From: Cytophagia bacterium
GTDB taxonomy: Bacteria; Bacteroidota; Bacteroidia; Cytophagales; Cyclobacteriaceae
Direction of reading: 5' to 3'
Assembly: GCA_013373005.1 (NCBI GenBank)
Contig: JABXIP010000349.1
Span: forward strand, 1-34,999
DNA length: 34,999 bases
Below, piece by piece: positions 24,047-33,763 of the stretch. The notes beneath the pieces were generated by a model, which worked only from the letters and a program-made list of their open reading frames with translations, was not told the origin of the DNA and did not search any database. Each line of letters opens with the position of its first letter. Positions within the stretch are counted from its first letter, which is position 1. Position numbers and translations under genes: made by a program.

Positions 24047-25390
24047 CTCCAAAGCTTTTTTCATTACCGGATCACGGTCATTCAGCAAGTCTTCTATGCC
24101 GTATTGAATTGGGAAATCAGGGATTACACCTCTTCCATGAAATTCATGCCCAACATTGGCTGTAGTATACATCCACATAGGTACTCTTACCTGAATATTG
24201 CTATTTGGTAACTTTATGGTTTGTGTGCTTCCCGATGTGTTCCCATCGTAACCACCCCCAGTTTCTTCACCAACAAAAATAGCCCATTTGTTATGATGCA
24301 AAACTGCAGCCACATCAGCGCAAGTGGAGAAGCTAAAACCATCTGTCAGAACGATAACCTTTCCTGAAAAACGATTCTTCTGAGGTTTCCATTCATCCAA
24401 CCCCTTATGAGAAGTCATAAACCTGACACCTCCTCGTTCAGAAATTCGTCCATATCCATCATAAGAATCTGTCACCTGAATATTGTCGAAATACCGGAAT
24501 GGTTTATCCGAAAAATAAGAAACCAGTGTAGCACCATAATTATCGTCTCCGCCTCCGTTGCCTCGAAGGTCCAGAATTAAGTTCTTCACACTTTTCTCCT
24601 TTAATTCATCAAAGCTCTTAGAAAGAAACCTTTCATAATTAACACCCTGTTGATTCAATGCACTACTTGAAAATGTTCTTATCCGCATGAGGCTATAATC
24701 AGCCTCATTCACCATGCTCATAAAGGGCTCATTATCCGTAACTCTTAATGCTTCAACCTCTCTCAGTTCAACTCCTGATATTTCAACCTCTTTAAGCTTC
24801 CCATTTACGTCTCTAACTTCCACTACAAAAGACTTCTGGTTATCGACAAACAACTGATGATAGTAGTAAAAGAAATTCTCTACATACCTGTACTTACCAG
24901 TCTTAATAAAGCCGTCTGAGGGCAGGTATTGAAATATTGTCGCAACCACTTCACCAACCTCCCTGCCATTGATTGAAAGAATTCGATCCCCAGCATTCAA
25001 CTTGCCTTTCGTCAGTTCAGCATTTGTTATGTATAAATCGGTCCCGGAAAAGCCCACCATAAGAGGAATAAATCTTCTCTCGCTCACGAACTTTTCATAT
25101 TGATCCATTGGAAGAGAGGCGTTTGTATGCCCACACCTTACCTTGGAGAGTAAGAAACGAACACGAGCAAACAGCTCCAATTCAGCAAGTTCCTCATCGG
25201 CTTCCATACTCTTAAAAAAGTAATTCATTGAGTCGGCAGGCGTATATCTATTGATACCAGGATGTAACTCCCTGAGTTGGCTGTAGAGATACTTCAAATC
25301 ATCATTAACGGCTCTTGCGCTAAGGTTCTGGGCTGAAAGCTGATCTATAGTGCAGAAAATAAGACAGAGAAGGATAAACGAACGGAACAT
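24035..25390 (-). CDS. Secreted S41 family peptidase
   Basis: The 451-residue protein has a signal peptide (about 1-20, QLSAQN). An N-terminal helical region precedes a divergent PDZ-like segment (about 110-200) and an S41 C-terminal-processing-peptidase domain (about 225-440). LILDLRGNGGG at about 271-281 is the family's strand and glycine loop, and GFSFSTCADV places the nucleophile Ser at about position 355, inside the S-x-S pattern. It is longer than the catalytic core alone. The substrate is unknown. Its start is 168 bp from the divergent small lipoprotein. Confidence 0.9.
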   Translation of the reverse strand: MFRSFILLCLIFCTIDQLSAQNLSARAVNDDLKYLYSQLRELHPGINRYTPADSMNYFFKSMEADEELAELELFARVRFLLSKVRCGHTNASLPMDQYEKFVSERRFIPLMVGFSGTDLYITNAELTKGKLNAGDRILSINGREVGEVVATIFQYLPSDGFIKTGKYRYVENFFYYYHQLFVDNQKSFVVEVRDVNGKLKEVEISGVELREVEALRVTDNEPFMSMVNEADYSLMRIRTFSSSALNQQGVNYERFLSKSFDELKEKSVKNLILDLRGNGGGDDNYGATLVSYFSDKPFRYFDNIQVTDSYDGYGRISERGGVRFMTSHKGLDEWKPQKNRFSGKVIVLTDGFSFSTCADVAAVLHHNKWAIFVGEETGGGYDGNTSGSTQTIKLPNSNIQVRVPMWMYTTANVGHEFHGRGVIPDFPIQYGIEDLLNDRDPVMKKALELIK

Positions 25391-25558
25391 ATTGCAAAGA
25401 GGTTAATAATGCATTTTACCCAGATTGCGGCAATAACACCGTGCGAAAACCATTAATTTGAACTCTGAACCAATCGTAAAAAATGCCGCACTAATTGTGT
25501 TTCATACTTATTTTAAAACGTTTTTCTTTAAATTCGTGATTTACCTAAGACTATAATT

Positions 25559-26191
25559 ATGAGGAAAATATTTGCAGCCATTTTGTGCTTGAGTTTAATC
25601 GCTAGTTGCGGTGGCGGAGGTGATACTATTCCAATTGGTGGTGGAAATCAAGGAGGTGATGGCCCACTAATTGTTGGAGATACTGACCAGTCAGGCGTTA
25701 ATTACAGGTCTAGCTCAGAAAGTAGAGACTTCACAGAAACAACTGTAGTTGGTGACTCCACCTTCTATGAAGTCGCTATCAACTTAGACGAAGCCGGTGG
25801 TAATGACTTAACCTTTACACTAGTCAAATGGACTGATTTTCAAGTGGTAACTGTGAAAGGAACAAGCGACATGACTATTCCATTCTCAGGAAGTGATATC
25901 GAAATCATTGAGCTCGAATACTTTATACCAGGAGCTACATTTCTTTTAACCGGAGCAAGCATTAACACCACCACAACAGCCAACTACACAACTGCAGTAG
26001 AAGCTCTTGCTGGCTATACCTACCAAGGGGAGATTAGCATCTTAACTGAACAATCTCTGTGGAATGACAAAGTATATGTTCCCTTCAGATCTCTTTTATA
26101 TGAAGGTTGGATTGGTGTGAATATTGAGACAGATGCCAACAATGAAATCACAGGCATCGGCATCAACACAATTGCCTATAGAGGGCTGTAG
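25559..26191 (+). CDS. Small glycine-rich lipoprotein, unknown function
   Basis: The 210-residue protein is not recognised. It has a lipoprotein signal with LIASC and lipidated Cys17, followed by a glycine-rich linker (about 18-40) and a beta-rich globular part. Acidic and threonine-rich strands alternate (DLTFTLVKWTDFQVVTV, TIPFSGSDIEIIEL, TTTTANYTTAV), suggesting a small secreted beta domain on the membrane surface. It stands alone between the S41 gene and the AEC gene and ends at a strong bidirectional hairpin. There is no catalytic pattern. Confidence 0.75.
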   Translation: MRKIFAAILCLSLIASCGGGGDTIPIGGGNQGGDGPLIVGDTDQSGVNYRSSSESRDFTETTVVGDSTFYEVAINLDEAGGNDLTFTLVKWTDFQVVTVKGTSDMTIPFSGSDIEIIELEYFIPGATFLLTGASINTTTTANYTTAVEALAGYTYQGEISILTEQSLWNDKVYVPFRSLLYEGWIGVNIETDANNEITGIGINTIAYRGL

Positions 26192-26213
26192 AATCATTAA
26201 AGCTATAAAAGCG

Positions 26214-26239
26214 AAAAGCCCCTCTCCAGGGGCTTTTCT
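26214..26239. terminator. Bidirectional rho-independent terminator
   Basis: AAAAGCCCCT (26214-26223) pairs perfectly with AGGGGCTTTT (26228-26237) around CTCC. A T-run follows on both strands, so it can end both the plus-strand lipoprotein gene and the minus-strand AEC gene. Confidence 0.88.
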
Positions 26240-26301
26240 AGGTTGACACTACATAAAACACAATAAATCAACATGACTTTATTGAGGAATTATCTTTGAG
26301 C

Positions 26302-27417
26302 CTATTCAGGCTGCTCTATTAATTTCTTATTCTCGTTCACTTGCCAATTGAAGCTGGAAGCACTCAGTTTTCTTATCAATTGTGTAACCAATACCACTCC
26401 CAGGAGAGCAAATCCAGAGGTAGCCGAAACAAGTGGGTTGGCAAAGAAATCTCCACTGGAAAGTATTCCTAAAATCAACATAGTAGATATTGGAAGAGAC
26501 AGTGCTAAAACTAGAATCGCATACTCTGTATCGAAAGTCTTACCTGATCCACCCTCCTTTTTACTAAAAACAGACAAGTGAGCAAAAGGCCAAAAGCTGC
26601 ATGAGCTTAGAGGAAATACAATTGCCAACAAAATGGTATTTGTACTCTGAATACCCATTAGCATAATCACGGCCGTACTTATAAGCAGAGTAATTCCTGC
26701 TCTAACCAATAACACATTCAGAATAGGCCAAAGGCTTTCCTTCTTCAGCTTTACAGCTATGCCTATAAAGAATAACACTAATGGTGTCATAATCAGGCTT
26801 AAACGACTGAAAGTATCTCCAAGAAAAGTCGGTAAGCTCTCAAAATTGAAACCTAGTGCTAATAGTGATATAGCCAGTAAGATGACCAGATTAATAGGTT
26901 CACTTACTAGTGAAATCAGCAACTCCTTCACCTTCCCCTTCGAACTTTTCTTAGACGCCCCCTTAATACCGTAATACATATTCATGGCTATTATATAGAG
27001 GAATATCAATACGAAGAACTTGTTACCAACGTCTGCTAAAGCAGCATCTGCCAAGCTACTTTCGCCCAAATACTCCAAGATAAATGGAAAACAGGAAAGC
27101 CCTGGAGCCAATGAAGGCAAAAGAAGCTTCAACGTTCTTCCTTTGGCGGAATCAGGCTCAATCGAAAGAAGCTTAAGTATTGCCGGAGTAATAAAGTAAA
27201 TGATAAAATTAAACGCCAGAGCAAGAACTGGCAACACCAACATATTGGCATTGATTTCTACTCCCATTAAAGCCACAAAGATGGTAGAAGGCAAAGCAAC
27301 GGTTAATATCAAGGTCTTAATACCGTTTACCTGCTCCTTTCCAAACTTCTTCTTCAGCAAAAAGCCAAGGACGATGAATGAGAGAAATGTAAAAGTCTTT
27401 TGTAGTGCTGGATCCAT
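26302..27417 (-). CDS. AEC family transporter
   Basis: The 371-residue protein has about ten membrane segments and matches the auxin-efflux-carrier-like (AEC, PF03547) family. Supporting stretches are the opening LQKTFTFLSFIVLGFLLKKKFG, VALPSTIFVALMG and a C-terminal block with AIVFPLSSCSFWPFA. Family members export or exchange organic acids, malonate or amino acids; substrates of bacterial AEC proteins are mostly unassigned. It lies 19 bp downstream of the Tat-exported aminotransferase on the same strand, so the two are probably one operon, and its 3' end faces the hairpin at 26214-26239. Confidence 0.88.
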   Translation of the reverse strand: MDPALQKTFTFLSFIVLGFLLKKKFGKEQVNGIKTLILTVALPSTIFVALMGVEINANMLVLPVLALAFNFIIYFITPAILKLLSIEPDSAKGRTLKLLLPSLAPGLSCFPFILEYLGESSLADAALADVGNKFFVLIFLYIIAMNMYYGIKGASKKSSKGKVKELLISLVSEPINLVILLAISLLALGFNFESLPTFLGDTFSRLSLIMTPLVLFFIGIAVKLKKESLWPILNVLLVRAGITLLISTAVIMLMGIQSTNTILLAIVFPLSSCSFWPFAHLSVFSKKEGGSGKTFDTEYAILVLALSLPISTMLILGILSSGDFFANPLVSATSGFALLGVVLVTQLIRKLSASSFNWQVNENKKLIEQPE

Positions 27418-27436
27418 CTAAATTTTCAACTCCTTA

Positions 27437-28618
27437 TTACTCCATCACTTTACCGAGGGCAGAAGTAAACATCTCCATTTCCTTCATTGTACCCATACTG
27501 ACTCTACACCAGGTCTTATCATAGATCTCAAACGACCTTACTCCAATTCCTAAATCAGACATCTTCTTAAGAAAATCCCTCCCGTCCATTTCCTCTTGAG
27601 GGAAAATCATAAAGCTTGTATGAGAAGGAACAGGTTTAAAGCCCATAGACTTTAGTGTAGATGCCGTATAATCGCGAGCTTCCTTATTCAGTTTCTTAGA
27701 TTTCTTTTGGAAGGCAGTATCATCCATGCTAGCCATAGCTGCATAGATAGAGGTGTTTGCAATTCCCATTCCACCTCTGGTAATGCTCTGAATAGACTTT
27801 AAAGTTTCAGGAAGTGCGGCTACATAACCTACTCTAAGGCCGGCCATTCCATGAATTTTAGAGAATGTTCTGGCAACAATTACGTTTTTACCTTCATTCA
27901 GAAGTGAAACCATACTCTTACCATCTTCGCCTTCAACAAAGTCAAGATATGCTTCATCGATGAAGATTGGCACCTTCTCAGAAACCCTTGAACAAAAGTC
28001 GTATAGCTCTTTATAACCAGTTATGGTTCCGGTTGGGTTGTTAGGATTACAGATATAAACCAATTTAGTATCATCGGTTATAGCTGCTTCCATAGCCTCC
28101 AGGTCATGAGACCAGTCTTCTTTCAGCTTCACACCTTTCCATTCCGCGCCAACCGATCTTGCTACGTTCATCAGCGACATGTAAGAAGGGTCTGCGGAAA
28201 GCACTGTTCCTCCATTCATAAAGAATACCATAGCAAATTTCTCGAGCAAATCAGAAGAACCAGGTCCCATCATTAGGTATTCCTTAGGCACCCCTTCCTT
28301 AGCCGAGATCTTATCCATCAACGCAGAAAGATGACCCCAACCATATCTGTTACCCGCTTCAGCAGCAGCCTTGAGAGCCTCTACGGCCTTTGGCGAAGGT
28401 CCGTAAGGGTTCTCATTGGCGTTTAGCTTCGCCACAATCTCTGCCGTTAACGGAGCAGTGTGCTCTTTGAATAATGGTGTATAAACAATACGCTCTGCAT
28501 TATCAATTAATATACTATTCCTTGATTCTCCCCATGAGAGCTGAGGGAGCATTGTTGCTCCACCGAGCGATAGTAACCCGGTTTTTAACCATTTTCTTCT
28601 ATTGAGTGACTGTGACAT
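27437..28618 (-). CDS. Tat-exported class I/II aminotransferase, HisC-like
   Basis: The 393-residue protein starts with a twin-arginine signal (NRRKWLKTG, then a hydrophobic stretch to about residue 30), so it is probably folded in the cytosol with PLP and exported. The catalytic part is a fold-type I aminotransferase of the histidinol-phosphate aminotransferase branch: NENPYGPSPKA (69-79), NPNNPTG (191-197), DEAY (221-224) and the PLP lysine Lys254 in ARTFSKIHGMAGLRVGY. It resembles HisC, but export makes a histidine biosynthesis role unlikely. Upstream, TAACTTTA is one base off the -7 consensus. It is cotranscribed with an AEC carrier, 19 bp downstream. Confidence 0.9.
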   Translation of the reverse strand: MSQSLNRRKWLKTGLLSLGGATMLPQLSWGESRNSILIDNAERIVYTPLFKEHTAPLTAEIVAKLNANENPYGPSPKAVEALKAAAEAGNRYGWGHLSALMDKISAKEGVPKEYLMMGPGSSDLLEKFAMVFFMNGGTVLSADPSYMSLMNVARSVGAEWKGVKLKEDWSHDLEAMEAAITDDTKLVYICNPNNPTGTITGYKELYDFCSRVSEKVPIFIDEAYLDFVEGEDGKSMVSLLNEGKNVIVARTFSKIHGMAGLRVGYVAALPETLKSIQSITRGGMGIANTSIYAAMASMDDTAFQKKSKKLNKEARDYTASTLKSMGFKPVPSHTSFMIFPQEEMDGRDFLKKMSDLGIGVRSFEIYDKTWCRVSMGTMKEMEMFTSALGKVME

Positions 28619-28984
28619 GATGAACTAGTTTTAGTTTAAGTTGATTGAAGGCTCATTCATTATTCTAAAGTTACCAAGGAATCCATTCACTCATATCTCA
28701 AACTGTTTACATCTCCATATTCGGTTTAAAAACAAACTGAAAACGAATGCAATCCTGATAAATGGGTTGATTTAGATTAATATTCAAACCTATATTAATT
28801 CAATTTACATTTTTATTGAATATTTTGATTCAGATTGAAACCTATTTTTAATTAAAAAGTGTAAAACACACACTAACCCGTTTCATTTCTAGCCTTACTC
28901 CGAACAATTATGGAAATAGAATTTTTTGGGCATAAAAAAAGCCCCGATTTCTCGGGGCTTTCAATTCTATATTTTATTTCTTTC
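28619..28984. other. Intergenic region between nqrE and the aminotransferase
   Basis: These 366 bp contain no convincing gene. The right part carries the nqrE terminator (28938-28961), and the left part the possible -7 box of the aminotransferase (28666-28673). The rest is AT-rich (for instance the 28760-28860 stretch) without a palindrome I can support. The 72-residue ORF at 28910 is a shadow that crosses the terminator. Confidence 0.6.
28934..28961 (-). terminator. Rho-independent terminator of the nqr operon
   Basis: AAAGCCCCGA (28938-28947) pairs perfectly with TCGGGGCTTT (28952-28961) around TTTC. On the minus strand it ends in a run of seven T and lies 24 bp past the nqrE stop. This ends the operon after nqrE, with no nqrF. 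Confidence 0.92.
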
Positions 28985-29596
28985 TTAGATAGAGATACCC
29001 ATGAAGCTCATAAAGGCAATACCCATAAGTCCTGTAATGAACATGGTAATACCCAATCCTTTCAAACCATCTGGCACATTAGAATACTTGAGCTTTTCTC
29101 TAATAGCTGCCAAAGCAACAATAGCTAAAAAGAAACCAATACCAGATCCGAATCCGAATACCGTAGCCTCTCCTATTGTATAGTCTCTCTGAGCCATAAA
29201 TAGTGAAGAACCCAAGATAGCACAGTTTACAGCGATCAATGGAAGGAAAATACCTAACGATCCGTATAGTGAAGGCGAATATTTCTCAATAGTCATTTCA
29301 ACCAGCTGCACCATGGCAGCAATGATGGCAATGAACATGATGAAACGAAGGAAAGACAGGTCGATAGTTGCGAAGTCAGCACCTAACCATGCCAAAGCAC
29401 CTTCTTTCAATACAAACTCATTCAATAGCCAGTTCATTGGAACAGTCATACCCAATACGAATACAACGGCTAATCCAAGACCAAAGGCAGTTGAAACCTT
29501 TTTCGATACTGCAAGAAAAGAACACATGCCTAAGAAGTAGGCGAAGATCATGTTCTCTATGAAGATCGACTTAATACCTAAATTCAATAAATCCAT
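28985..29596 (-). CDS. nqrE: Na+-translocating NADH:quinone reductase subunit E
   Basis: This 203-residue, six-helix membrane protein is NqrE by its opening [24 protein letters not shown], by [15 protein letters not shown] in the fifth segment, and by its near-usual family length. Cys25 and Cys125 match the two NqrE cysteines that, with two from NqrD, ligate the intramembrane iron site of the pump. It ends the operon, 11 bp after nqrD, followed by a terminator. Confidence 0.95.
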   Translation of the reverse strand: MDLLNLGIKSIFIENMIFAYFLGMCSFLAVSKKVSTAFGLGLAVVFVLGMTVPMNWLLNEFVLKEGALAWLGADFATIDLSFLRFIMFIAIIAAMVQLVEMTIEKYSPSLYGSLGIFLPLIAVNCAILGSSLFMAQRDYTIGEATVFGFGSGIGFFLAIVALAAIREKLKYSNVPDGLKGLGITMFITGLMGIAFMSFMGISI

Positions 29597-29607
29597 GATG
29601 TTATATT

Positions 29608-30273
29608 TTAGTGTTCTACGTAACCAGTTTTAGTTCTCTGTACCCAGATGATGAATCCTAGTACCACAAATGCTCCAACAGGTGATACCATCAGACCATT
29701 GGTTGGGAAGTTTTCAATTCCGATCGCTTCGAATACAGGGTATCCGAATACATTTCCTGAACCCCATATCTCTCTAAAGAATGCTACTGCAAGGATAATC
29801 CAAGAGTAACCAAGACCAGAGCCAAGACCATCGAGCATTGAATCATATGGTTTGTTGCCCAAAGCAAAGGCCTCAAGTCTACCCATTACAATACAGTTGG
29901 TAATAATCAGACCAATAAAAACCGAAAGCTCCTTATACATATCGTAGGCATAAGCCTTCAACACCTCGTTCACCAAGGTTACCAGCGTAGCCACTACAGC
30001 TAGCTGAACAATGATACGTACACGGGTTGGAATGGCATTTCTCATCAATGAGATGATGAGGTTAGAAAACATCAGTACCAATGTTACTGATATTGCCATT
30101 ACCAAAGTAGGTTTCATTTGGGTGGTTACAGCCAATGCCGAACAAATACCCAATACCTGTACAGTTACCGGGTTGTCATCGTTCAGAGGGTCTGTAACGA
30201 ATTTTTTTCTTCTCTTCGATAGTAGAGCTTCTTTCTCTTTAACTACCGGTGCTTCTAACGTTTCAGTACTCAT
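29608..30273 (-). CDS. nqrD: Na+-translocating NADH:quinone reductase subunit D
   Basis: The 221-residue membrane protein is NqrD by [22 protein letters not shown], by [19 protein letters not shown] and by its operon position. Cys44 and Cys127 correspond to the cysteines of the intramembrane iron site shared with NqrE. A basic 30-residue N-terminal extension ([14 protein letters not shown]) precedes the first helix and is longer than in Vibrio. Spacing is 13 bp after nqrC and 11 bp before nqrE. Confidence 0.95.
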   Translation of the reverse strand: MSTETLEAPVVKEKEALLSKRRKKFVTDPLNDDNPVTVQVLGICSALAVTTQMKPTLVMAISVTLVLMFSNLIISLMRNAIPTRVRIIVQLAVVATLVTLVNEVLKAYAYDMYKELSVFIGLIITNCIVMGRLEAFALGNKPYDSMLDGLGSGLGYSWIILAVAFFREIWGSGNVFGYPVFEAIGIENFPTNGLMVSPVGAFVVLGFIIWVQRTKTGYVEH

Positions 30274-30286
30274 TTATAATTACTGT

Positions 30287-31057
30287 TTAGTTATTGTTCA
30301 AAGTCATGGCATTAGCATTTCTCACATTCTTGTCGAAATAGCTCTGATAATACCCAAGATAATTTTTAAGCATGCTGTTGACACCATTGGCAGTCAAAGT
30401 AGCACCAGCCATACCGTCTACTTTATTTGCTCCCAATTCAGAATCAGAGTGGTTTTCACCTTTCACCATTTCTATAGAAACAAACTCCCCTTGAGCATCA
30501 TACATTTCTTTGCCTTGATAACGAGCCTGAACCTCATCGGTAGTGATTCTAGCACCCAAACCAGGAGTTTCACCTTTGTGGTCGAAACTAACACCAATGA
30601 TGGTTTCCAAATCTGGAGCAATGGCCACATAACCCCAAATAGCATCCCAAAGACCAGCCCCGAAGGTTGGTACAATGTATGCCTCTTCACCATTCTCACT
30701 GTACTTAAATACAGGGAACACTCTTTGGTCAACAGGTTTTTTATAGTTCTTCTCGATGTTTACATTCTCCGCTACAATTGGCTCACCCTTCTCGTTAGTC
30801 GTAACCAGGTTACCATTGTAATCTGCTACAACTGAACTGATCACCTCGCTATAACGAGCCAATATTTGCTCAGGAGTCATAGACTGAAGAGCAGCTTTTT
30901 CGGCCGGGATGGCTCCCAAAATCTGCTTTTTGGTATCCAAGTCAACGGCCTTTTTCTGAGCAGGTCCTAGAACCTGAGAAACACCTGACAATAATCCTCC
31001 CAAAACTACTGTAAGGATAAGGGAGAATACGATGATATAAGTATTAGACTGTCGCAC
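30287..31057 (-). CDS. nqrC: Na+-translocating NADH:quinone reductase subunit C
   Basis: The 256-residue protein has one N-terminal membrane segment (about 7-27) and a periplasmic FMN-binding domain. The flavinylation motif is DGMAGAT (214-220); Thr220 corresponds to the threonine that receives FMN covalently through ApbE in this family. The last residues and the length fit NqrC. Its start overlaps the end of nqrB by 14 bp, which indicates translational coupling. No apbE lies in this window. Confidence 0.95.
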   Translation of the reverse strand: MRQSNTYIIVFSLILTVVLGGLLSGVSQVLGPAQKKAVDLDTKKQILGAIPAEKAALQSMTPEQILARYSEVISSVVADYNGNLVTTNEKGEPIVAENVNIEKNYKKPVDQRVFPVFKYSENGEEAYIVPTFGAGLWDAIWGYVAIAPDLETIIGVSFDHKGETPGLGARITTDEVQARYQGKEMYDAQGEFVSIEMVKGENHSDSELGANKVDGMAGATLTANGVNSMLKNYLGYYQSYFDKNVRNANAMTLNNN

Positions 31058-32243
31058 GTGCTAACCTCCTTTTCTTGTTTGCTTGTACTACGTAAAAATC
31101 AATTAGTGGCGCAAAGACGTTCATTAAGAGAATCGCCAACATAATCCCTTCAGGATATGCCGGGTTCAATACCCTAACAATAATCGTCAGTACCCCAATT
31201 AAGAATCCATATATCCATTTACCCGCCTCTGTTTGTGCGGCAGATACCGGGTCGGTAGCCATAAATACAGCTCCAAATGCCAAACCTCCGATTACCAAGT
31301 GATAAACAGCAGGCATTTCCATATAAGTATTGGCAGCCACCTGATTCATCAATAGACCAGTCAGGAATGCTCCACCAAATACACTTACAATAATCTTCCA
31401 GCTTCCAACTCCAGTTGCAATTAGAATCAATGCTCCAAGTAAAGCAGCTAATGTAGAAGTCTCTCCTATTGAGCCTGGAATAAAACCATAGAACAAATTG
31501 GGTAGACTGAAGAAATCCGCACTCAGTGCCGTATTTGTCTGAGCCAGCTTATCTACAACACCCATTCCGCTATTAGACGCCTCAACGGCCAATGCCAAAG
31601 ATGTTGCTCCAGAATAACCATCAACCGGTGCTTTATCTCCTAGGTATGTCCAAACCTCACCAGAGATTTGAGAAGGGTATGCGAAGTAAAGGAACGCTCT
31701 AGCTGTTAAAGCCACGTTCAGAATATTCATTCCAGTTCCTCCGAACACCTCTTTACCTACTAATACAGCAAAGAAAGTAGCCAAACCAACTTGCCACAAT
31801 GGAATTGTTGGTGGAACAACCAATGGAATAAGCATACCTGTTACAAGGAAGCCTTCATTTACATCGTGTTGTCTAATCACACAAATGGTAAACTCTGTGC
31901 CTAAACCAACAATGTAACTCACTGCAATAATTGGCACAACCTTCATTGCACCTATTAAGAATTTATCGAGGAAAGTTGCGTCTACACCTGTTGCCAGGTA
32001 GTACTGATGACCAACATTCCACATACCGAATAATAGACACGGCACCATCGCAATGATTACCGTCATCATCATTCTCTTCAAATCGATACCATCTCTAATT
32101 TGAGCTCCTTTGCTACCGGTTACAATCTTAGGTGCAAAGAATAAGGTTCTGTGACCTTCATATATAGGATGGAGTTTCTCGTACTTGCCTCCCTTTTCGA
32201 AGAGTGGTTTTATCTTATCAAATCCTTTCTGTACAAACTTCAT
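31044..32243 (-). CDS. nqrB: Na+-translocating NADH:quinone reductase subunit B
   Basis: The 399-residue polytopic membrane protein is NqrB by the opening GAQIRDGIDLKRMMMTVIIAMVP, the RnfD/NqrB core GKEVFGGTGMNILNVALTARAFLYFAYP, and the flavinylation motif DGYSGAT (208-214); Thr214 is the likely covalent FMN site. It begins with a soluble arm (residues 1-55) and ends with the basic KKRRLARATV. It follows nqrA by 11 bp and overlaps nqrC by 14 bp. Confidence 0.95.
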   Translation of the reverse strand: MKFVQKGFDKIKPLFEKGGKYEKLHPIYEGHRTLFFAPKIVTGSKGAQIRDGIDLKRMMMTVIIAMVPCLLFGMWNVGHQYYLATGVDATFLDKFLIGAMKVVPIIAVSYIVGLGTEFTICVIRQHDVNEGFLVTGMLIPLVVPPTIPLWQVGLATFFAVLVGKEVFGGTGMNILNVALTARAFLYFAYPSQISGEVWTYLGDKAPVDGYSGATSLALAVEASNSGMGVVDKLAQTNTALSADFFSLPNLFYGFIPGSIGETSTLAALLGALILIATGVGSWKIIVSVFGGAFLTGLLMNQVAANTYMEMPAVYHLVIGGLAFGAVFMATDPVSAAQTEAGKWIYGFLIGVLTIIVRVLNPAYPEGIMLAILLMNVFAPLIDFYVVQANKKRRLARATV

Positions 32244-32254
32244 ATCAACTCTTC

Positions 32255-33622
32255 TTAACTAGTTTGAATTAATGTCAGTCCTTCACGAAGCATTGCCTGC
32301 AAATCGTGTTTAGAAACATCTATGAATTCGCATAGTGCGATATCTTCTTCAATAACTTCATAGATTCCTAAAGCTTCCATGTTCTCATAATCTTCAGACA
32401 ACACTGCTTTGAATAAGTAGTCGCAATAGATATCCATTGGAACCACTTTTTCAAAAGCCCCAGTCATTACAAAAGCACGTTTCTCACCGTGGGTATTGGT
32501 ATTTACAACATACTCTTTCTTAGAACTGTTTAGGAATGATAGCAATCCGAAAGCACGGTGGAAGCTCAACTTCTTAGTTGTTGGGAGAATCCATCCGAAT
32601 GCTTCTTCAAAATCACCTTCAGGAATTACCACAACTGAGTTATGATAGAAGCCCAAATAACCATCGGCATCTATTTTCTCACCAGTGAGTACATTTCCTG
32701 AGATATATCTTACATGATCTTGCTTCAGGTTACCTTCAACCATCTTATTGATGCACGCACCAGTAAGTGTTTTGTAGTATTGAGGTTCGGTCACTTCAGA
32801 ACCTGCCAAGGCGATCACCTTAGAGGCATCATAAACCCCTTTGCTGAAAAGTTTACCAATCTGGGCAACACCGTAAGGGCTAACTGTCCAGATAAGATCG
32901 CCTTTTGCTATTGGGTCTATGTGGTGAATTTGAACACCCACATTACCTGCAGGGTGAGGACCACTGAATTTGTTATGCTGAACACCTTCAATTCCAGAGA
33001 ATACTGAAGAAACCTCTCCATTCAAATCATGATTGATATGGATTGGGCCTTCGGTGAATTTCTTAAGAATCTCGATACCGGTTTTGAAAGCCTCTTCTTC
33101 ACCTTTAAGGGTAAAGGCCAAATCGGCTGCTAACGGATGAGTATCGAACGCTGAAATGAAGATCGACTTTGGAGTATCTTCCTCTTTGGCAATCACTCCA
33201 AATGGTCTTTGGATAATGTTTGCCCAAACCCCACCTTTTGTCATCTGAGCAGTAGCCTCTTCTCTCGAAAGACTTTTGATATCAGACACATTGTAGGTTT
33301 GAAAGTTCTCGTATTCAATCTCTTTATCGGCCAGGATTTTAATTTCGAGTAGTTTCCTCTTGGCTCCCCTCTTCACTTCGACTACTTCACCGCTAACTGG
33401 AGAGCAGATCATCACGTTCTCCTGCATTTTATCATATAAAACAGGAGTTCCTGCCTTCACGCTATCACCCTCAGCTACCAATAGCTTGGGTCTTGTCATA
33501 CCAACAAAATCTGTGGGCTTAATAGCAAACGTATCCGAAGGAGGAGTATTCGCGATTTGTTTCTGCGCCTTCCCGGCAAGGTTGATGTCAAAGCCTTTTT
33601 TAAGCTTTACAATTTTAGACAT
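32255..33622 (-). CDS. nqrA: Na+-translocating NADH:quinone reductase subunit A
   Basis: The 455-residue soluble subunit is NqrA by its opening KKGFDINLAGKAQ, by the biotinyl/lipoyl-like strand region KLLVAEGDSVKAGTPVL, by GPHPAGNVGVQIHHIDPI and by the final LREGLTLIQTS. NqrA carries the quinone-binding site near the membrane. It is the first gene of the nqrABCDE operon; a TAATTTTG box 45 bp upstream is the likely promoter. The missing nqrF is noted as a separate finding. Confidence 0.95.
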   Translation of the reverse strand: MSKIVKLKKGFDINLAGKAQKQIANTPPSDTFAIKPTDFVGMTRPKLLVAEGDSVKAGTPVLYDKMQENVMICSPVSGEVVEVKRGAKRKLLEIKILADKEIEYENFQTYNVSDIKSLSREEATAQMTKGGVWANIIQRPFGVIAKEEDTPKSIFISAFDTHPLAADLAFTLKGEEEAFKTGIEILKKFTEGPIHINHDLNGEVSSVFSGIEGVQHNKFSGPHPAGNVGVQIHHIDPIAKGDLIWTVSPYGVAQIGKLFSKGVYDASKVIALAGSEVTEPQYYKTLTGACINKMVEGNLKQDHVRYISGNVLTGEKIDADGYLGFYHNSVVVIPEGDFEEAFGWILPTTKKLSFHRAFGLLSFLNSSKKEYVVNTNTHGEKRAFVMTGAFEKVVPMDIYCDYLFKAVLSEDYENMEALGIYEVIEEDIALCEFIDVSKHDLQAMLREGLTLIQTS

Positions 33623-33666
33623 ACTGTATTGAGTTGCGAATCACTAAGGTTGATTAAAAATCGAGG

Positions 33667-33674
33667 CAAAATTA
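33667..33674 (-). promoter_or_regulatory. -7 promoter box of the nqr operon
   Basis: On the minus strand this reads TAATTTTG, an exact match to TAnnTTTG, 45 bp before the nqrA start. The -33 element is not clearly spaced. Confidence 0.5.
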
Positions 33675-33763
33675 AAACTTTTGCACTCAAAAGAAAGGTT
33701 AATCTTCCCTTTTCGGTGCGCAATTTAGTCCAAAAAACTTGCTATTAAAAAGCTGAGTGGAAT

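Noticed and set aside
28910-29128. 72-residue plus-strand ORF at the nqrE end
   Set aside because: It runs through the nqr terminator hairpin and antisense to nqrE, with no recognisable features.
30011-30835. 274-residue plus-strand ORF over nqrC and nqrD
   Set aside because: It lies antisense to two well-supported Nqr genes, has no recognisable domain, and its composition looks like a reverse-strand shadow.
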